Origin: Planctopirus ephydatiae
Lineage (GTDB): Bacteria; Planctomycetota; Planctomycetia; Planctomycetales; Planctomycetaceae
Assembly: GCF_007752345.1 (NCBI RefSeq)
Contig: NZ_CP036299.1
Location: 1,937,001 to 2,001,000 of the forward strand
DNA: 64,000 nucleotides
Reading direction: 5' to 3'
The stretch's first letter is position 1. The number at the start of each line of letters is the position of its first letter. This document shows, piece after piece, positions 19,347 through 27,592 of the stretch. A program made the translations under genes and the position numbers. The notes under the pieces were generated by a model. That model was not told the DNA's origin. It made no database searches and worked only from the letters and a program-made list of their open reading frames with translations.

Positions 19347-20537
19347 CTATGCAGCTTTGCGAATGACCTGAGATTCGCTCACACCGTGACATACTTCGAC
19401 CAGAGCCGAAACCACACGATCCTGGTGGGCAGCGGGAAGTTCGGGATAAATCGGGAGTGCAAGAATATCCTGACAGGCCTCTTCCGCTTCCGGGAACTGG
19501 CCAGCCTGATATCCAAGTGGTGCAAAGCAGGTCTGGAGGTGCAGTGGTTTCGGGTAATAGACCATGCAGCCGACCTGACGACCGCGAAGCTCTTTCAGAA
19601 TTTCATCGCGGCGACCATCTTTCACGCGTACACAGTACTGGTTGTAAACGTGGCGGCCGGTGGCATCGCTGGAAGGCATGACCAGCGAATCTGTCAGACC
19701 AGCCTGAGTCAGCATTTGAGCATATCGTTTCGCGTTTTTCTGACGTGCGACGGTCCACGATTCCAGATGACGGAGTTTGACTCGCAGAACCGCGGCCTGG
19801 AGTGCGTCGAGACGACTGTTCATCCCCACTTCAATATGTTCGTACTGACCGATATCGCCATGCACTCGCAATCGCTTGAGTCGCGCTGCCAGTTCGGGAT
19901 CATCAGTCGTCATCATCCCACCGTCACCAGCACCACCCAGGTTTTTGGTGGGGAAGAAACTGAAGCAGCCGACATTTCCGAGAACACCCGCTTTACGTCC
20001 CTGGTGCTCAGCACCAATCGCCTGAGCGGCATCTTCCACAATCGACAGACCATACTTGGTTGCCAGTCGATTGAGAGCTTCCATATCACAGCACTGGCCG
20101 AATAGATGCACAGGCATGATCACTTTCGTATGGGGAGTGATCGCATCTTCGACAGCTTGTGCATCGAGATTGAACGTTCTCGGGTCGATGTCCACGAAGA
20201 CAGGCTTGGCACCTGCACGAACAATCGAACTGGCAGTGGCAAAGAACGAGAATGGCGAAGTGATGACTTCATCACCAGGCTTCAGCCCCAGCGCCTGCAG
20301 GGCGATGATCAGAGCATCTGTTCCCGAGTTGCAGCCAATCGCGAATCGGGCATCGCAATAAGTCGCCACTTCATTTTCGAGAGCAGCCACTTCTTCGCCC
20401 AGAATAAATCGCTGTTCCGCGAATACTTTCTGGACGGCAGCCATCACCTCGTCGGCAATGGCATTGTGCTGTGGCACAAGATCGATAAACGGAACCGATG
20501 AAACTAAACCCGAAGAGAGCGAGATCGTTGCGGTCAT
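19347..20537 (-). CDS. DegT/DnrJ/EryC1/StrS-family PLP aminotransferase
   Basis: PLP enzyme (396 aa) of the family that aminates nucleotide-linked keto-sugars. Seen: VPFIDLVPQ start, ALENEVATYC, GCNSGTDALIIAL phosphate cup, EDAAQAIGAEHQGRKAG, and the Schiff-base lysine in SFFPTKNLGGAGDGG. The C-terminal part (VYNQYCVRVKDGRRDEI, CMVYYPKPLHLQ) is that of sugar aminotransferases such as WbpE/VioA types. No sugar-nucleotide partner gene is adjacent, so the exact substrate (for example a UDP-3-keto-GlcNAc derivative for surface polysaccharide) is inference only. Ends in its own terminator. Confidence 0.93.
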   Translation of the reverse strand: MTATISLSSGLVSSVPFIDLVPQHNAIADEVMAAVQKVFAEQRFILGEEVAALENEVATYCDARFAIGCNSGTDALIIALQALGLKPGDEVITSPFSFFATASSIVRAGAKPVFVDIDPRTFNLDAQAVEDAITPHTKVIMPVHLFGQCCDMEALNRLATKYGLSIVEDAAQAIGAEHQGRKAGVLGNVGCFSFFPTKNLGGAGDGGMMTTDDPELAARLKRLRVHGDIGQYEHIEVGMNSRLDALQAAVLRVKLRHLESWTVARQKNAKRYAQMLTQAGLTDSLVMPSSDATGRHVYNQYCVRVKDGRRDEILKELRGRQVGCMVYYPKPLHLQTCFAPLGYQAGQFPEAEEACQDILALPIYPELPAAHQDRVVSALVEVCHGVSESQVIRKAA

Positions 20538-20867
20538 TGCGACTCCATTCGCGATGAATTTGAGAGTGCCGAACTGTAGGTCTGGCTCTGCCCAAGTGTC
20601 AAGGTGGCTTCATCGAAAGAGACGATTCAAATCGGTTGTCAGGACGAACAACTGGTTTTCCGTTCCAGAATTTTCCCGCCCCAAGGATTTGAAACATCCC
20701 GTTCTGTCTGTTGTCTGGCCTCGTTCTGGCATCAGGCTGACTTGATGTTGCAACCTTCAGCCCGCGGACAGACTCTGAATTCATCCATCGGCTCGCCAGT
20801 CGATTTTGCGTGAATGATACAACCCGTAAATTTTGACATCACAAGATTCGCGAGGTGAATACCGGGG

Positions 20868-21300
20868 CAACTCCACTGAACGAATATCTATCTGAAAACC
20901 TCGGTTCGTGAGACCGGTAGATACTGACCCCAAACGCATTGGAAATCAGACCGCTCACGTTGGCCGGTAGCATCGGCAAAATTTGCCCGAACAAGTTTCC
21001 TCAACTCCCTGTTGACCTGATTGGAAGTCATCCCTATGTTTCGCCTCGCCTGGAACGCACACGGATGTGCTGCACAGGTAAAGAAGGTTTTCCTTCTTCA
21101 ATTTCGTCAGGCTGATCCCTCAGCCCGACACGCGCCATCGCTGGCATGGATGCTCGGCGATGGCTTTTCCAATCCGCTGAAAACGCATACATCGAAGTAC
21201 AAATCTTCTCAGGAAGATACGGCTTCAATATCGACTCCGATCGCCCCGGAAGTGGTCATCCTTCGCCCCCCTAGGATGGCTGCTTCCGGGTCTGTTTTTT
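20868..21300 (+). ncRNA. Candidate structured RNA or regulated leader ending in a terminator
   Basis: Perfect stems in order: GGCAAA/TTTGCC (20975-20987), TCAAC/GTTGA (21001-21015), GCACA/TGTGC (21057-21070), AAGAAGG/CCTTCTT (21081-21098), GCCATCGC/GCGATGGC followed by TTTT (21134-21168), and a two-part terminator at 21245-21300. No RNA family is recognised: it lacks the signatures I know for tmRNA, RNase P, SRP and 6S RNA. The 5' end is guessed from a TTGACA-N17-TGAATA promoter-like pair. It could be a free RNA or the attenuating leader of the foldase gene that starts 130 bases later. Direction is set by the T-run. Confidence 0.4.
21245..21300 (+). terminator. Orphan Rho-independent terminator
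   Basis: CCCGGAAG (21245-21252) pairs with CTTCCGGG (21283-21290), and inside it CATCCT (21257-21262) pairs with AGGATG (21273-21278); TCTGTTTTTT follows. There is no protein gene upstream on this strand for more than 11 kb (truA is the last), so something else must be transcribed into it. Confidence 0.8.
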
Positions 21301-21430
21301 GAGTCTGATCTATGGGCGAAGCAGCATCCATCTTTCTGATTCACCAGGAGAGTGATAATCTTTAGGTTCTCGAGAGATTCACTGGTGATCGACACGCTTC
21401 TGCTGCAGCTCAAGACTTTGGTGATGTTCT

Positions 21431-22495
21431 ATGACCTCCTTGCATTCGTTCCCTCGATTGGCCATGCCTCCTGCCCAGGGTCAACCAGACTTCTCTCAAA
21501 AAACCTCCCTCAGGACATGGTCACAACAGCGCACCAGAAAACTTATCGAAACGACCGCCGTTCTGTGGGTGGGGCTCTGTCTGACTCTGGCACTTGGAGA
21601 ACTTCCAAATAATGGAAGGACAGCTGTTGCCAGTGAGCAGGAATCACAGGCCACGTCGGTGGGCAAGCAGACGCCGCTGCATCAGGTGATTGTTCGCCGG
21701 GTGAATGGCCGCCCGATTTCTTCAGCACAGGTGGAGTTCCTGCGGATTTCGCGAGGCATCACGGACCAGGATGCCGCCGCCGCACAGAAATCATTGATAG
21801 AGACTCTCGTCGATAATGAGTTGATCCGCGAATTTCTGGCCAGCCAGAAAGTCACTGTGGCTGATGCCGATATCGCCAGACGTAAAGAGCAGTTCATTCA
21901 ACAATGGAAAAACTTTGGCTACGATCTGCCAGCGATCACGAAATCGTGGGGGTTGGCAGAACCAACCTGGACTGCCGACATCACGACACCTCTGGCGTGG
22001 TATGTCTACAGCCAATCTCAAATCAACGATGCAGCTATTGCAGCCGAGTTCAAACGCCAGCCCATGCGGTGGAATGGCACAAGACTGCGTGCCCGACAGT
22101 TGTTTGTCAAATGGCCCGCTGGTCAGCCCGATGCAGCGACTCGCGAAAAAATGGCTGAGATCAAAGCCAGGATTCAAGCGGGTCAGTTGAGTATGGAAGC
22201 CGCGATCCGCCAATACAGCGAATCTCCATCGGCCAGTCAGGGGGGAGATGTGGGCTGGTTCGGCTATCGCGGCCGGCTACCGGCGGCAGTCAGTCGAGCC
22301 GCTTATTTGCAACAAGTGGGAGAAGTGGGGCAACCCGTCGAATCGCCACTGGGTATTCACCTGATCGAAGTGACTGATATCCGCCCGGGTGAACTGGGTA
22401 TCGAAGACGCCCGCAAAGAAATCTTTGACGAACTGAGCCAATCTCGCTGGAATGAAATCGTGGCAAGGAGCCGCGAGTCAGCCAGGATTGAGTAA
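21431..22495 (+). CDS. Exported parvulin-type peptidyl-prolyl isomerase (SurA/PpiC-like)
   Basis: Periplasmic foldase (354 aa). A long positively charged N-terminal part (about 40 residues) precedes a hydrophobic segment (TTAVLWVGLCLTLALGE) that acts as signal or anchor. Residues 75-160 form a SurA-like N-terminal helical domain (VNGRPISSAQVEFLR, LVDNELIREFLAS). The parvulin domain is at about 225-335: RARQLFVKW, AIRQYSESPSASQGGDVGWFG, PVESPLGIHLIEVTD. It may be controlled by the structured leader upstream. No adjacent outer-membrane assembly gene. Confidence 0.88.
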   Translation: MTSLHSFPRLAMPPAQGQPDFSQKTSLRTWSQQRTRKLIETTAVLWVGLCLTLALGELPNNGRTAVASEQESQATSVGKQTPLHQVIVRRVNGRPISSAQVEFLRISRGITDQDAAAAQKSLIETLVDNELIREFLASQKVTVADADIARRKEQFIQQWKNFGYDLPAITKSWGLAEPTWTADITTPLAWYVYSQSQINDAAIAAEFKRQPMRWNGTRLRARQLFVKWPAGQPDAATREKMAEIKARIQAGQLSMEAAIRQYSESPSASQGGDVGWFGYRGRLPAAVSRAAYLQQVGEVGQPVESPLGIHLIEVTDIRPGELGIEDARKEIFDELSQSRWNEIVARSRESARIE

Positions 22496-22577
22496 ACTAT
22501 TTGGCTGAAGAATATGAAACTCCAAAACGGCCTTCTCATTCTGGATTCGACAACCTCTCAAGAGGAGCGTGGCCACT

Positions 22578-23348
22578 ATGGGACTCGATTATGTTGAATT
22601 TGTGATGGATCTTGAAGATACCTTCGACATCAAACTCGATGACAAACATTTTTCAGCAGTCAGAACACCACGCGATTTGGCAATCATTATTCGGGATCAA
22701 TTAGCTGCTGAAGGCAGAATCTGGGATGAATCGAATGCTTTTCGCAAAAGCTCGAATTTGAATTGGACGATGTTGCCCGAGTTCCGAATGTGGACTCAAC
22801 TCAAAAGCTCTTTACCAGTTTCTTTTCACCGACTGCGTCCCAACACTTGTCTGGATAAGTTGCTGCGTGCTCCACGCCTCAAATCGTTATGGCAGCAATG
22901 GCAGACTCAAGCGGGGATTCCTCTTCCGGAACTCCAGAATCCTTCAACAGATGGAGCTGCGTGGCTCGCCTTGATAATTTTGCTGATGCTAATCTGGCCA
23001 GCGTATGTTGTGGGCGGAGCACTGGGATTGAGCGTCTATTTGCTGGGCTCCGCGAGTTTTGTGTTCACGGTCTATTGCATCAGTCAGGGTGTGGCTTCTT
23101 CCAAAACCATGTTGCCAACTGGCTGTGTCACAATCGGGGATCTCGTCAGAACTGTTGTTCCTGAAAGCGATCGATGGTTGTGGAGCCACAAGACACTCAA
23201 ATTCCGAGCTGAAAATGGCTTTGGCGATACACCATCCTGGCCACTCGACAGTATTGAAACCAGAGTATTAAAAGTCTTGTGCGAGAACCTGGGCTTAGCC
23301 CAAGGCTCCATCTCGTCATCCGAGAACTTGACTGAGCTCTTCGCCTGA
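22578..23348 (+). CDS. Acyl-carrier-protein-like membrane protein lacking the phosphopantetheine serine
   Basis: 256 aa. AGAGGAG ends 11 bases before the ATG at 22578, favouring it over the GTG at 22569. The first 45 residues read like an ACP from its DSL site onward (MGLDYVEFVMDLEDTF, then LDDKHFSAVRTPRDLAIII), but Gly2 replaces the serine that carries phosphopantetheine and helix I is missing. The middle has two hydrophobic stretches (about 135-175). The last 30 residues (IETRVLKVLCENLGLAQGSIS...ENLTELFA) read like an ACP helix I and end where DSL would come. So ACP halves seem swapped around a membrane hairpin. Function unknown; N-terminally truncated ACP-like proteins starting MGLD-VE exist in other bacteria. 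Confidence 0.7.
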   Translation: MGLDYVEFVMDLEDTFDIKLDDKHFSAVRTPRDLAIIIRDQLAAEGRIWDESNAFRKSSNLNWTMLPEFRMWTQLKSSLPVSFHRLRPNTCLDKLLRAPRLKSLWQQWQTQAGIPLPELQNPSTDGAAWLALIILLMLIWPAYVVGGALGLSVYLLGSASFVFTVYCISQGVASSKTMLPTGCVTIGDLVRTVVPESDRWLWSHKTLKFRAENGFGDTPSWPLDSIETRVLKVLCENLGLAQGSISSSENLTELFA

Positions 23349-23367
23349 TGAGCTTCCGGCTTAAGTC

Positions 23368-23401
23368 GAAACTCCACTCACCCCAGAGTTTCTTTGCCTT
23401 T
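23368..23401 (+). terminator. Terminator candidate after the ACP-like gene
   Basis: GAAACTC (23368-23374) pairs with GAGTTTC (23386-23392), 11-nt loop, followed by TTTGCCTTT. It begins about 20 bases after the stop codon, in the short gap between two convergent genes. Confidence 0.5.
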
Positions 23402-23849
23402 AAGGCTGAATCTGAATGAAACCCTCGGCCTGAATCGAACGGTCAGTACTCGGGCCAACCTGGATCACGCGATTGTTAATGCGCAATTCACTGCGGAAAC
23501 TCAGTGAAGGAAGTTCCTGATAATAAGCCGTGCGGTAGGCCGAACGGCTTCTCGGCAGCCAGGCTTCTTGAGGTGTTCCTTCTGGCGGCAGGTGGGAAAA
23601 GTACGACCTCTTGAACATCCAGTCTTCGGCTCGCACCGTCGGTGTGGCAAACAGCATGGCCCCACAGAGAGCCACCATCCCGCAGCAGATCCGGCGAAAA
23701 CGATCGACTGGCAGTTCAGCGACCACTCTATTCTGTCTGAAACCAGTTTGTGAGGGAGTTGACGATTTCGCCAGGGATTCACAAGGTGCAGAATCTGCGA
23801 AGATGAGGGCTGATCGATTTTTTTGACACATCGCGTTGTCTCCTGGCAT
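23400..23849 (-). CDS. Hypothetical exported protein
   Basis: 149 aa, function not recognised. A polar N-terminal part of about 50 residues is followed by a hydrophobic segment (ICCGMVALCGAMLFATP) and an alanine-type cleavage site near VRAEDW, so the mature part is probably about 75 residues and periplasmic. It contains WMFKRSYFSHLPPEG and SAYRTAYYQELPSLSFRSELRINNRVIQ. The true start may be an internal codon nearer the hydrophobic segment. Convergent with the ACP-like gene and divergent from the sulfotransferase gene. Confidence 0.6.
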   Translation of the reverse strand: MPGDNAMCQKNRSALIFADSAPCESLAKSSTPSQTGFRQNRVVAELPVDRFRRICCGMVALCGAMLFATPTVRAEDWMFKRSYFSHLPPEGTPQEAWLPRSRSAYRTAYYQELPSLSFRSELRINNRVIQVGPSTDRSIQAEGFIQIQP

Positions 23850-24112
23850 CGCATGTTGTCATTTTCCCCCAAAATTGAGGTGCTTTGGCAACATTTCTGC
23901 TCTGTTTAAGGCTGCCAGAAAGTATGAGGCAATTTGCGCGCCAGCGGGCCTGTTGCAGAAAAGAAGCCGGGGTTGCGGTTGCGACAAATGCAGAACTGAC
24001 TTATACCGTTATTGAATTCCCAAAGGAGAGCGCTCGTCCACTTTTGAGTGGATTTAAGCGACAAGAGATATTGAAGGGGTCACCCCGGACTCGGCCCAGG
24101 AGAACAGCACTA

Positions 24113-25426
24113 GTGACGACAACTCCCGAGGCTCGCTCTGCTCTGTCCCATCCCCCTGCGGAAGTTGTCGAACAAGCGTTGGACAGTCAGTTGAAATCTA
24201 CAAACACAGCGGCCTCATCGGGCGGAAATCATCACTCGCACGAGTCGAACAACGCTGCGAAAAAAGCCGAGACCTCTAAAGAGGTCACAAAGGTCAAATC
24301 GACTGGCCAGGGTCTGTTTACCGTCTGGCATGGTCTGACCTTTGGCGGGCTGTTGCAGTTAATGGCCAAACGCCCGCCCATGCATTATTCCCGCGCACTC
24401 AGGTTGGTTTCGCTGTTTTTCATCTGCCCGTTCAATTCGTTTTACAGCATCGTTTCGGGCCTGATTTATGGCCGAAAAATCCAAAAAACCCAGGTCACTA
24501 AGCCACCGATTTTTATTCTGGGGCACTGGCGGAGTGGAACGACCCTGCTCCACAACCTGATGACGCTCGATTCGCAGTTCACCTATCCCAATTTGTATCA
24601 GGTCATGTACCCGCAGCACTTTCTGCTGACCGAAAGTGTCATTTCCAAATTAGCCGCTCCCTTCCTTCCCAAGACCCGGCCCATGGACAACATGCCCGCC
24701 GGCTGGAAATTGCCACAGGAAGACGAAGTGGCCTTGCTGGTCGAAACACAGCTGTCTCCCTATCTGATGGTCGCCTTCCCCAATGAGCGGAAATACTACA
24801 GCCACACCTTCGATGTCCGGCACATGTCCCCCGGCGATCAGGCGAAGTGGAAACGCTCACTCGTCAACTTCGTCAAAAAGCTGACTGTTCGTGCCGACAA
24901 GCCCATCGTGATGAAATCACCCTCGCACACCTATCGCGTGGCGACTTTGCTCGAACTCTTCCCGGATGCCAGGTTCGTTTACATTCATCGTGACCCTTAT
25001 GCCGTCTTTTCCTCCAGCCTGCACCTGCGGCGAACGATGTACATGGAGAACAGCTTTATCGAGCCCACCGAGGAGAACCTCTACCAGGATACTCTCGAGA
25101 CACTCGATACCTGCCTCAAGACCTACGAAGAAACCCGGCACATGATCCCCGAGAAAAATCTCGTGGAAATTCGCTACACCGATCTCGAAGCACACCCCGT
25201 CGAACAAATGCAGCGTGTTTACGAGACCTTGGGATTCGAAGGCTGGGAACGCATGCGGCCGATTTTTGAACGCGAAGCCCAGGCGATGTCGGAGTACAAA
25301 AAGAATCGCTTTATCATGGACGACGAGACCCGGCAGATGATCTACAGCCGGCTCAAGGATTTCTTTGACAAGTACGGCTACGATCCACAAGTCGGTGTCG
25401 CTGAGAATGGCAGCAAGTCGTCATAG
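24113..25426 (+). CDS. PAPS-dependent sulfotransferase family protein
   Basis: Transfers sulfate from PAPS to an unknown acceptor. The frame is open from 23885, but AGGAGA followed by 9 bases and GTG at 24113 marks a better start, giving 437 aa and leaving about 260 bases of divergent promoter region. After a disordered 60-residue N-terminus, the catalytic domain shows the 5'-phosphosulfate loop GHWRSGTTLLHNL (about 137-149), PIVMKSPSHTYR, and the 3'-phosphate-binding FVYIHRDPYAVFSSSL. YSIVSGLIYGR suggests a membrane-associated helix before the fold. Planctomycetes carry many such genes. It ends 6 bases inside the end of the convergent YkgJ-type gene. Confidence 0.85.
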   Translation: MTTTPEARSALSHPPAEVVEQALDSQLKSTNTAASSGGNHHSHESNNAAKKAETSKEVTKVKSTGQGLFTVWHGLTFGGLLQLMAKRPPMHYSRALRLVSLFFICPFNSFYSIVSGLIYGRKIQKTQVTKPPIFILGHWRSGTTLLHNLMTLDSQFTYPNLYQVMYPQHFLLTESVISKLAAPFLPKTRPMDNMPAGWKLPQEDEVALLVETQLSPYLMVAFPNERKYYSHTFDVRHMSPGDQAKWKRSLVNFVKKLTVRADKPIVMKSPSHTYRVATLLELFPDARFVYIHRDPYAVFSSSLHLRRTMYMENSFIEPTEENLYQDTLETLDTCLKTYEETRHMIPEKNLVEIRYTDLEAHPVEQMQRVYETLGFEGWERMRPIFEREAQAMSEYKKNRFIMDDETRQMIYSRLKDFFDKYGYDPQVGVAENGSKSS

Positions 25427-25891
25427 CCGCGATTGCCGGGCACTCTCCCGAATCATCTCAAGTGGCACGAGTTCTCCCTTTCCAGCACCGGGGCAGACTT
25501 CACACGTTGCCTGCCACGCCTCGGGAGTTTCAATGGTTTTCTCCCAGAATGGCCAGGTGCGGCATTGCGCAGGCCGCACGGGATAGATGCGGCACTTGCG
25601 TGTAGACCCATCCAGAAAGACACAATCGCCATTCGCATGGTCCGCGAGAGAAAGTTTCCCCTGGGCAACTTTCGTGTGCATGAGTCGCAGCTCACCCGTG
25701 GAAATGCTCAGGAACTCGGCGATCTCCATCATCTCCTGAGTGCTGAGCCACACATAACCGGGTGTTCCCGTGCAGCAGTTGCCGCACTGCGTGCAATGAA
25801 ACCTCAGCCCGGCCGAGTACCACTCACTGGCTTCCGGCGGCTTTTCATCGGCTGGAACTTCATGGTCCGATTCGGTGGCATCCCTCGACAA
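25421..25891 (-). CDS. YkgJ-family cysteine-cluster protein
   Basis: 156 aa. Eight cysteines in the family pattern: CTQCGNCC (about residues 33-40), then C (GDCVFLD), CRIYPVRPAQCRTWPFW, and CEVCPG. This spacing defines the UPF0153/YkgJ group, thought to bind zinc or an iron-sulfur cluster; the biochemical role is unsettled. The N-terminal 25 residues are acidic and probably flexible. No partner gene is obvious. It overlaps the last 6 bases of the sulfotransferase gene on the other strand. Confidence 0.9.
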   Translation of the reverse strand: MSRDATESDHEVPADEKPPEASEWYSAGLRFHCTQCGNCCTGTPGYVWLSTQEMMEIAEFLSISTGELRLMHTKVAQGKLSLADHANGDCVFLDGSTRKCRIYPVRPAQCRTWPFWEKTIETPEAWQATCEVCPGAGKGELVPLEMIRESARQSRL

Positions 25892-26106
25892 CGCAAAGCT
25901 CTTTCACGATTGAGAAGTTCATTCTTCGCAGGGAAAAACCATCTCCCGATGATTCGTCATCGAATCATGGCATGCAGAGTTCGATCCTGGCAACAGAATG
26001 GCATTTCGCCCCTTGATGTTTCCATCCTCCGCCGGACTTTGTACTTTCCTGCTGCCCGATGTGGAGATGGTTCTGCTGGTTCGACTTTTGTTGGGGAAGA
26101 AGGTTC

Positions 26107-26769
26107 ATGCCCTGGGTGCTACTGATTGTGGCCAGCTATCTGGCAGGTTCGATCCCTTTCGGATTGCTGCTGGCGCGGGTCATTCGCGGGATTGATATTC
26201 GCCAGGAGGGGAGCGGCAACATTGGTGCCACCAATGTCAGTCGCTCACTGGGAAAAAAGTGGGGGCTCGTGGTCCTCGTGCTCGATGCTCTCAAAGGCTA
26301 TTTGCCCCCGCTTTTTCTTCCGGGGATTGTTGGTTTGGGAGGCGATACAGGCCCAGCCGGCGCGTGGGTGATTCCGATGTCGGCCATGACGACAGTCATC
26401 GGTCACATGTTTCCGATCTGGCTCGGCTTTAAAGGTGGCAAAGGGATTGCGACTTCACTGGGAGCTCTCGGAGCGGCTTCTCCCTGGGGATTGCTTGTGG
26501 CGACCATCTGCTTCTTTGGCAGCTTCGCAATCAACAAGATTGTTTCGCTCAGTTCGCTGATTGCACTGGCGGGATACCTGGCCTTCGAATTGATCTGCTG
26601 GCAGGTTCCCTTTGCGTTCCGGCAATCAGACGGCCTTCAAGGAGCGACGACTCCGCAGGCGATCATGGCGGTTGTCTTGTCCATTCTCATTGTCTACCGC
26701 CACAAATCCAACCTCGCCCGCCTCCGCGCCGGCACCGAACCCACGTTCTTCCAGAAGAAGACAAATTGA
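26107..26769 (+). CDS. plsY: Acyl-phosphate:glycerol-3-phosphate acyltransferase
   Basis: Makes lysophosphatidic acid from acyl-phosphate and glycerol-3-phosphate, the first step of membrane phospholipid synthesis. The ATG at 26107 is chosen: GAAGAAGG precedes it and it starts the first membrane helix; an upstream frame from 26059 adds 16 Trp/Phe-rich residues. Family loops are present: SYLAGSIPFG, GSGNIGATNVSRSLGKKWG (motif 1), GHMFPIWLGFKGGKGIATSLG (motif 2), and a third near KSNLARLRAGTEPTF. Five or more membrane segments, 220 aa, normal length. Confidence 0.96.
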   Translation: MPWVLLIVASYLAGSIPFGLLLARVIRGIDIRQEGSGNIGATNVSRSLGKKWGLVVLVLDALKGYLPPLFLPGIVGLGGDTGPAGAWVIPMSAMTTVIGHMFPIWLGFKGGKGIATSLGALGAASPWGLLVATICFFGSFAINKIVSLSSLIALAGYLAFELICWQVPFAFRQSDGLQGATTPQAIMAVVLSILIVYRHKSNLARLRAGTEPTFFQKKTN

Positions 26770-26878
26770 GCTCGATGGGCAAATCCGAATCAACCTGTGC
26801 GACACAGCAGCCAATGATCTTCCCCGGAACTCGGCAGGCTGAACCAGTTGCTCGTGAAAGAAACAGGTGGTTTTATCG

Positions 26879-27445
26879 ATGAAAATCTATGAACTCTCCC
26901 CGACCGTCACTGAAGGCTCACCGATCATCGATCTGATGAGCCCTCTGAATGACAACCTCCCGAGTCATGAATTCAATTGGCAGGTTTTGGACGAACTTGT
27001 GCCTTCACGGATGTGGACGACTGGTCAAGTTTTCTGTGACGACGAAAGGATCGCGCAGTGCGACTTGATCGGTGGATCAGGTCATGTCATTGTGTCGCGG
27101 CGTATGCTCGACTGGATGAATGAGCTTTCTGATAACGCCTTTATTGGACTCCCCCAGAAAGTGAACGACCTTGACACCTATAACTACATTTGTAAAAAGC
27201 AAATCGACGCTCTCGATAAAGAACGTTCAGATATTGTTTACTTTTCGACAGGCCGTATTCTGAATGTCCATAAATACGCATTCTTGCAGCATAAGATTCC
27301 TGCTTGCTGTGTTTTTCAGTTGGCAGATCTACGAGGAGCGGTGTTCGCAACTGAGGCAGCTCGTGAGTTCCTTTTGAAGAACGGCATCAACAACGCTCAG
27401 TTCGATCTCGTGGCGGACAATGTGATCCCCGCTGAAGGAGTGTAA
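26879..27445 (+). CDS. Imm11-like (DUF1629) orphan immunity-type protein
   Basis: 188 aa from the ATG at 26879 (AGGTGG 8 bases before). The layout resembles the Imm11 / MXAN_0049 family: a first half with HVIVSRRMLDWM, a middle LPQKVNDLDTYNYIC and NLDV-like region, and an end with CCVFQLADLRGAVFATEAAREFLLKNGINNAQF, the segment that in the family reads as F-R...vvse.f...l...g..G. Such proteins are thought to neutralise polymorphic toxins, but many occur alone. No toxin gene is nearby: plsY precedes it and an outer-membrane barrel gene follows. Assignment is by pattern only. Confidence 0.55.
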   Translation: MKIYELSPTVTEGSPIIDLMSPLNDNLPSHEFNWQVLDELVPSRMWTTGQVFCDDERIAQCDLIGGSGHVIVSRRMLDWMNELSDNAFIGLPQKVNDLDTYNYICKKQIDALDKERSDIVYFSTGRILNVHKYAFLQHKIPACCVFQLADLRGAVFATEAAREFLLKNGINNAQFDLVADNVIPAEGV

Positions 27446-27501
27446 CTGGCAATTATGCTGGGGGGCATGCTCAGGAGTTCAAAACTCTTGGTGATCCGTG
27501 C

Positions 27502-27527
27502 CATGCTTGCGGCCCCGAGCAAGCAGG
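27502..27527. repeat. Dispersed 9-8-9 hairpin repeat, copy 2 (one mismatch)
   Basis: CATGCTTGC, 8-nt loop, GCAAGCAGG: the same element as at 4603 and 28773 with one changed base in the right arm. Forty bases further right is a copy of the other repeat family. Confidence 0.6.
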
Positions 27528-27568
27528 CTCTGCCAATCGAACAAGAAAGCTGAATAAGAGGCAAGACA

Positions 27569-27586
27569 GGCGGGAGCCTGCCCTAC
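27569..27586. repeat. Solo copy of the GGCGGGAGCCTGCCCTAC repeat
   Basis: All 18 bases identical to the right end of the element at 9119-9250. It lies 7 bases from the stop codon of the minus-strand barrel gene and could fold as a hairpin there. Confidence 0.65.
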
Positions 27587-27592
27587 TTCTCA

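Larger units (their letters stand above)
20538..21430. other. Long gene-free region with chain of hairpins
   Basis: Nearly 900 bases with no credible protein gene. The left half (20538-20830) shows nothing notable. A promoter-like TTGACA (20833-20838) with TGAATA 17 bases later is followed by six consecutive perfect hairpins (see the candidate RNA at 20868-21300). The last 130 bases before the foldase gene show nothing strong. Confidence 0.5.

Noticed and set aside
21021-21302. 93-codon + strand frame in the gene-free region
   Set aside because: Its stop lies in the T-run of a terminator and it runs through three hairpins; composition is not protein-like. Better explained as structured RNA or leader.
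23885-24112. N-terminal extension of the sulfotransferase from TTG 23885
   Set aside because: It would leave only 35 bases to the divergent gene and has no ribosome site, while AGGAGA correctly spaced before GTG 24113 gives a better start.
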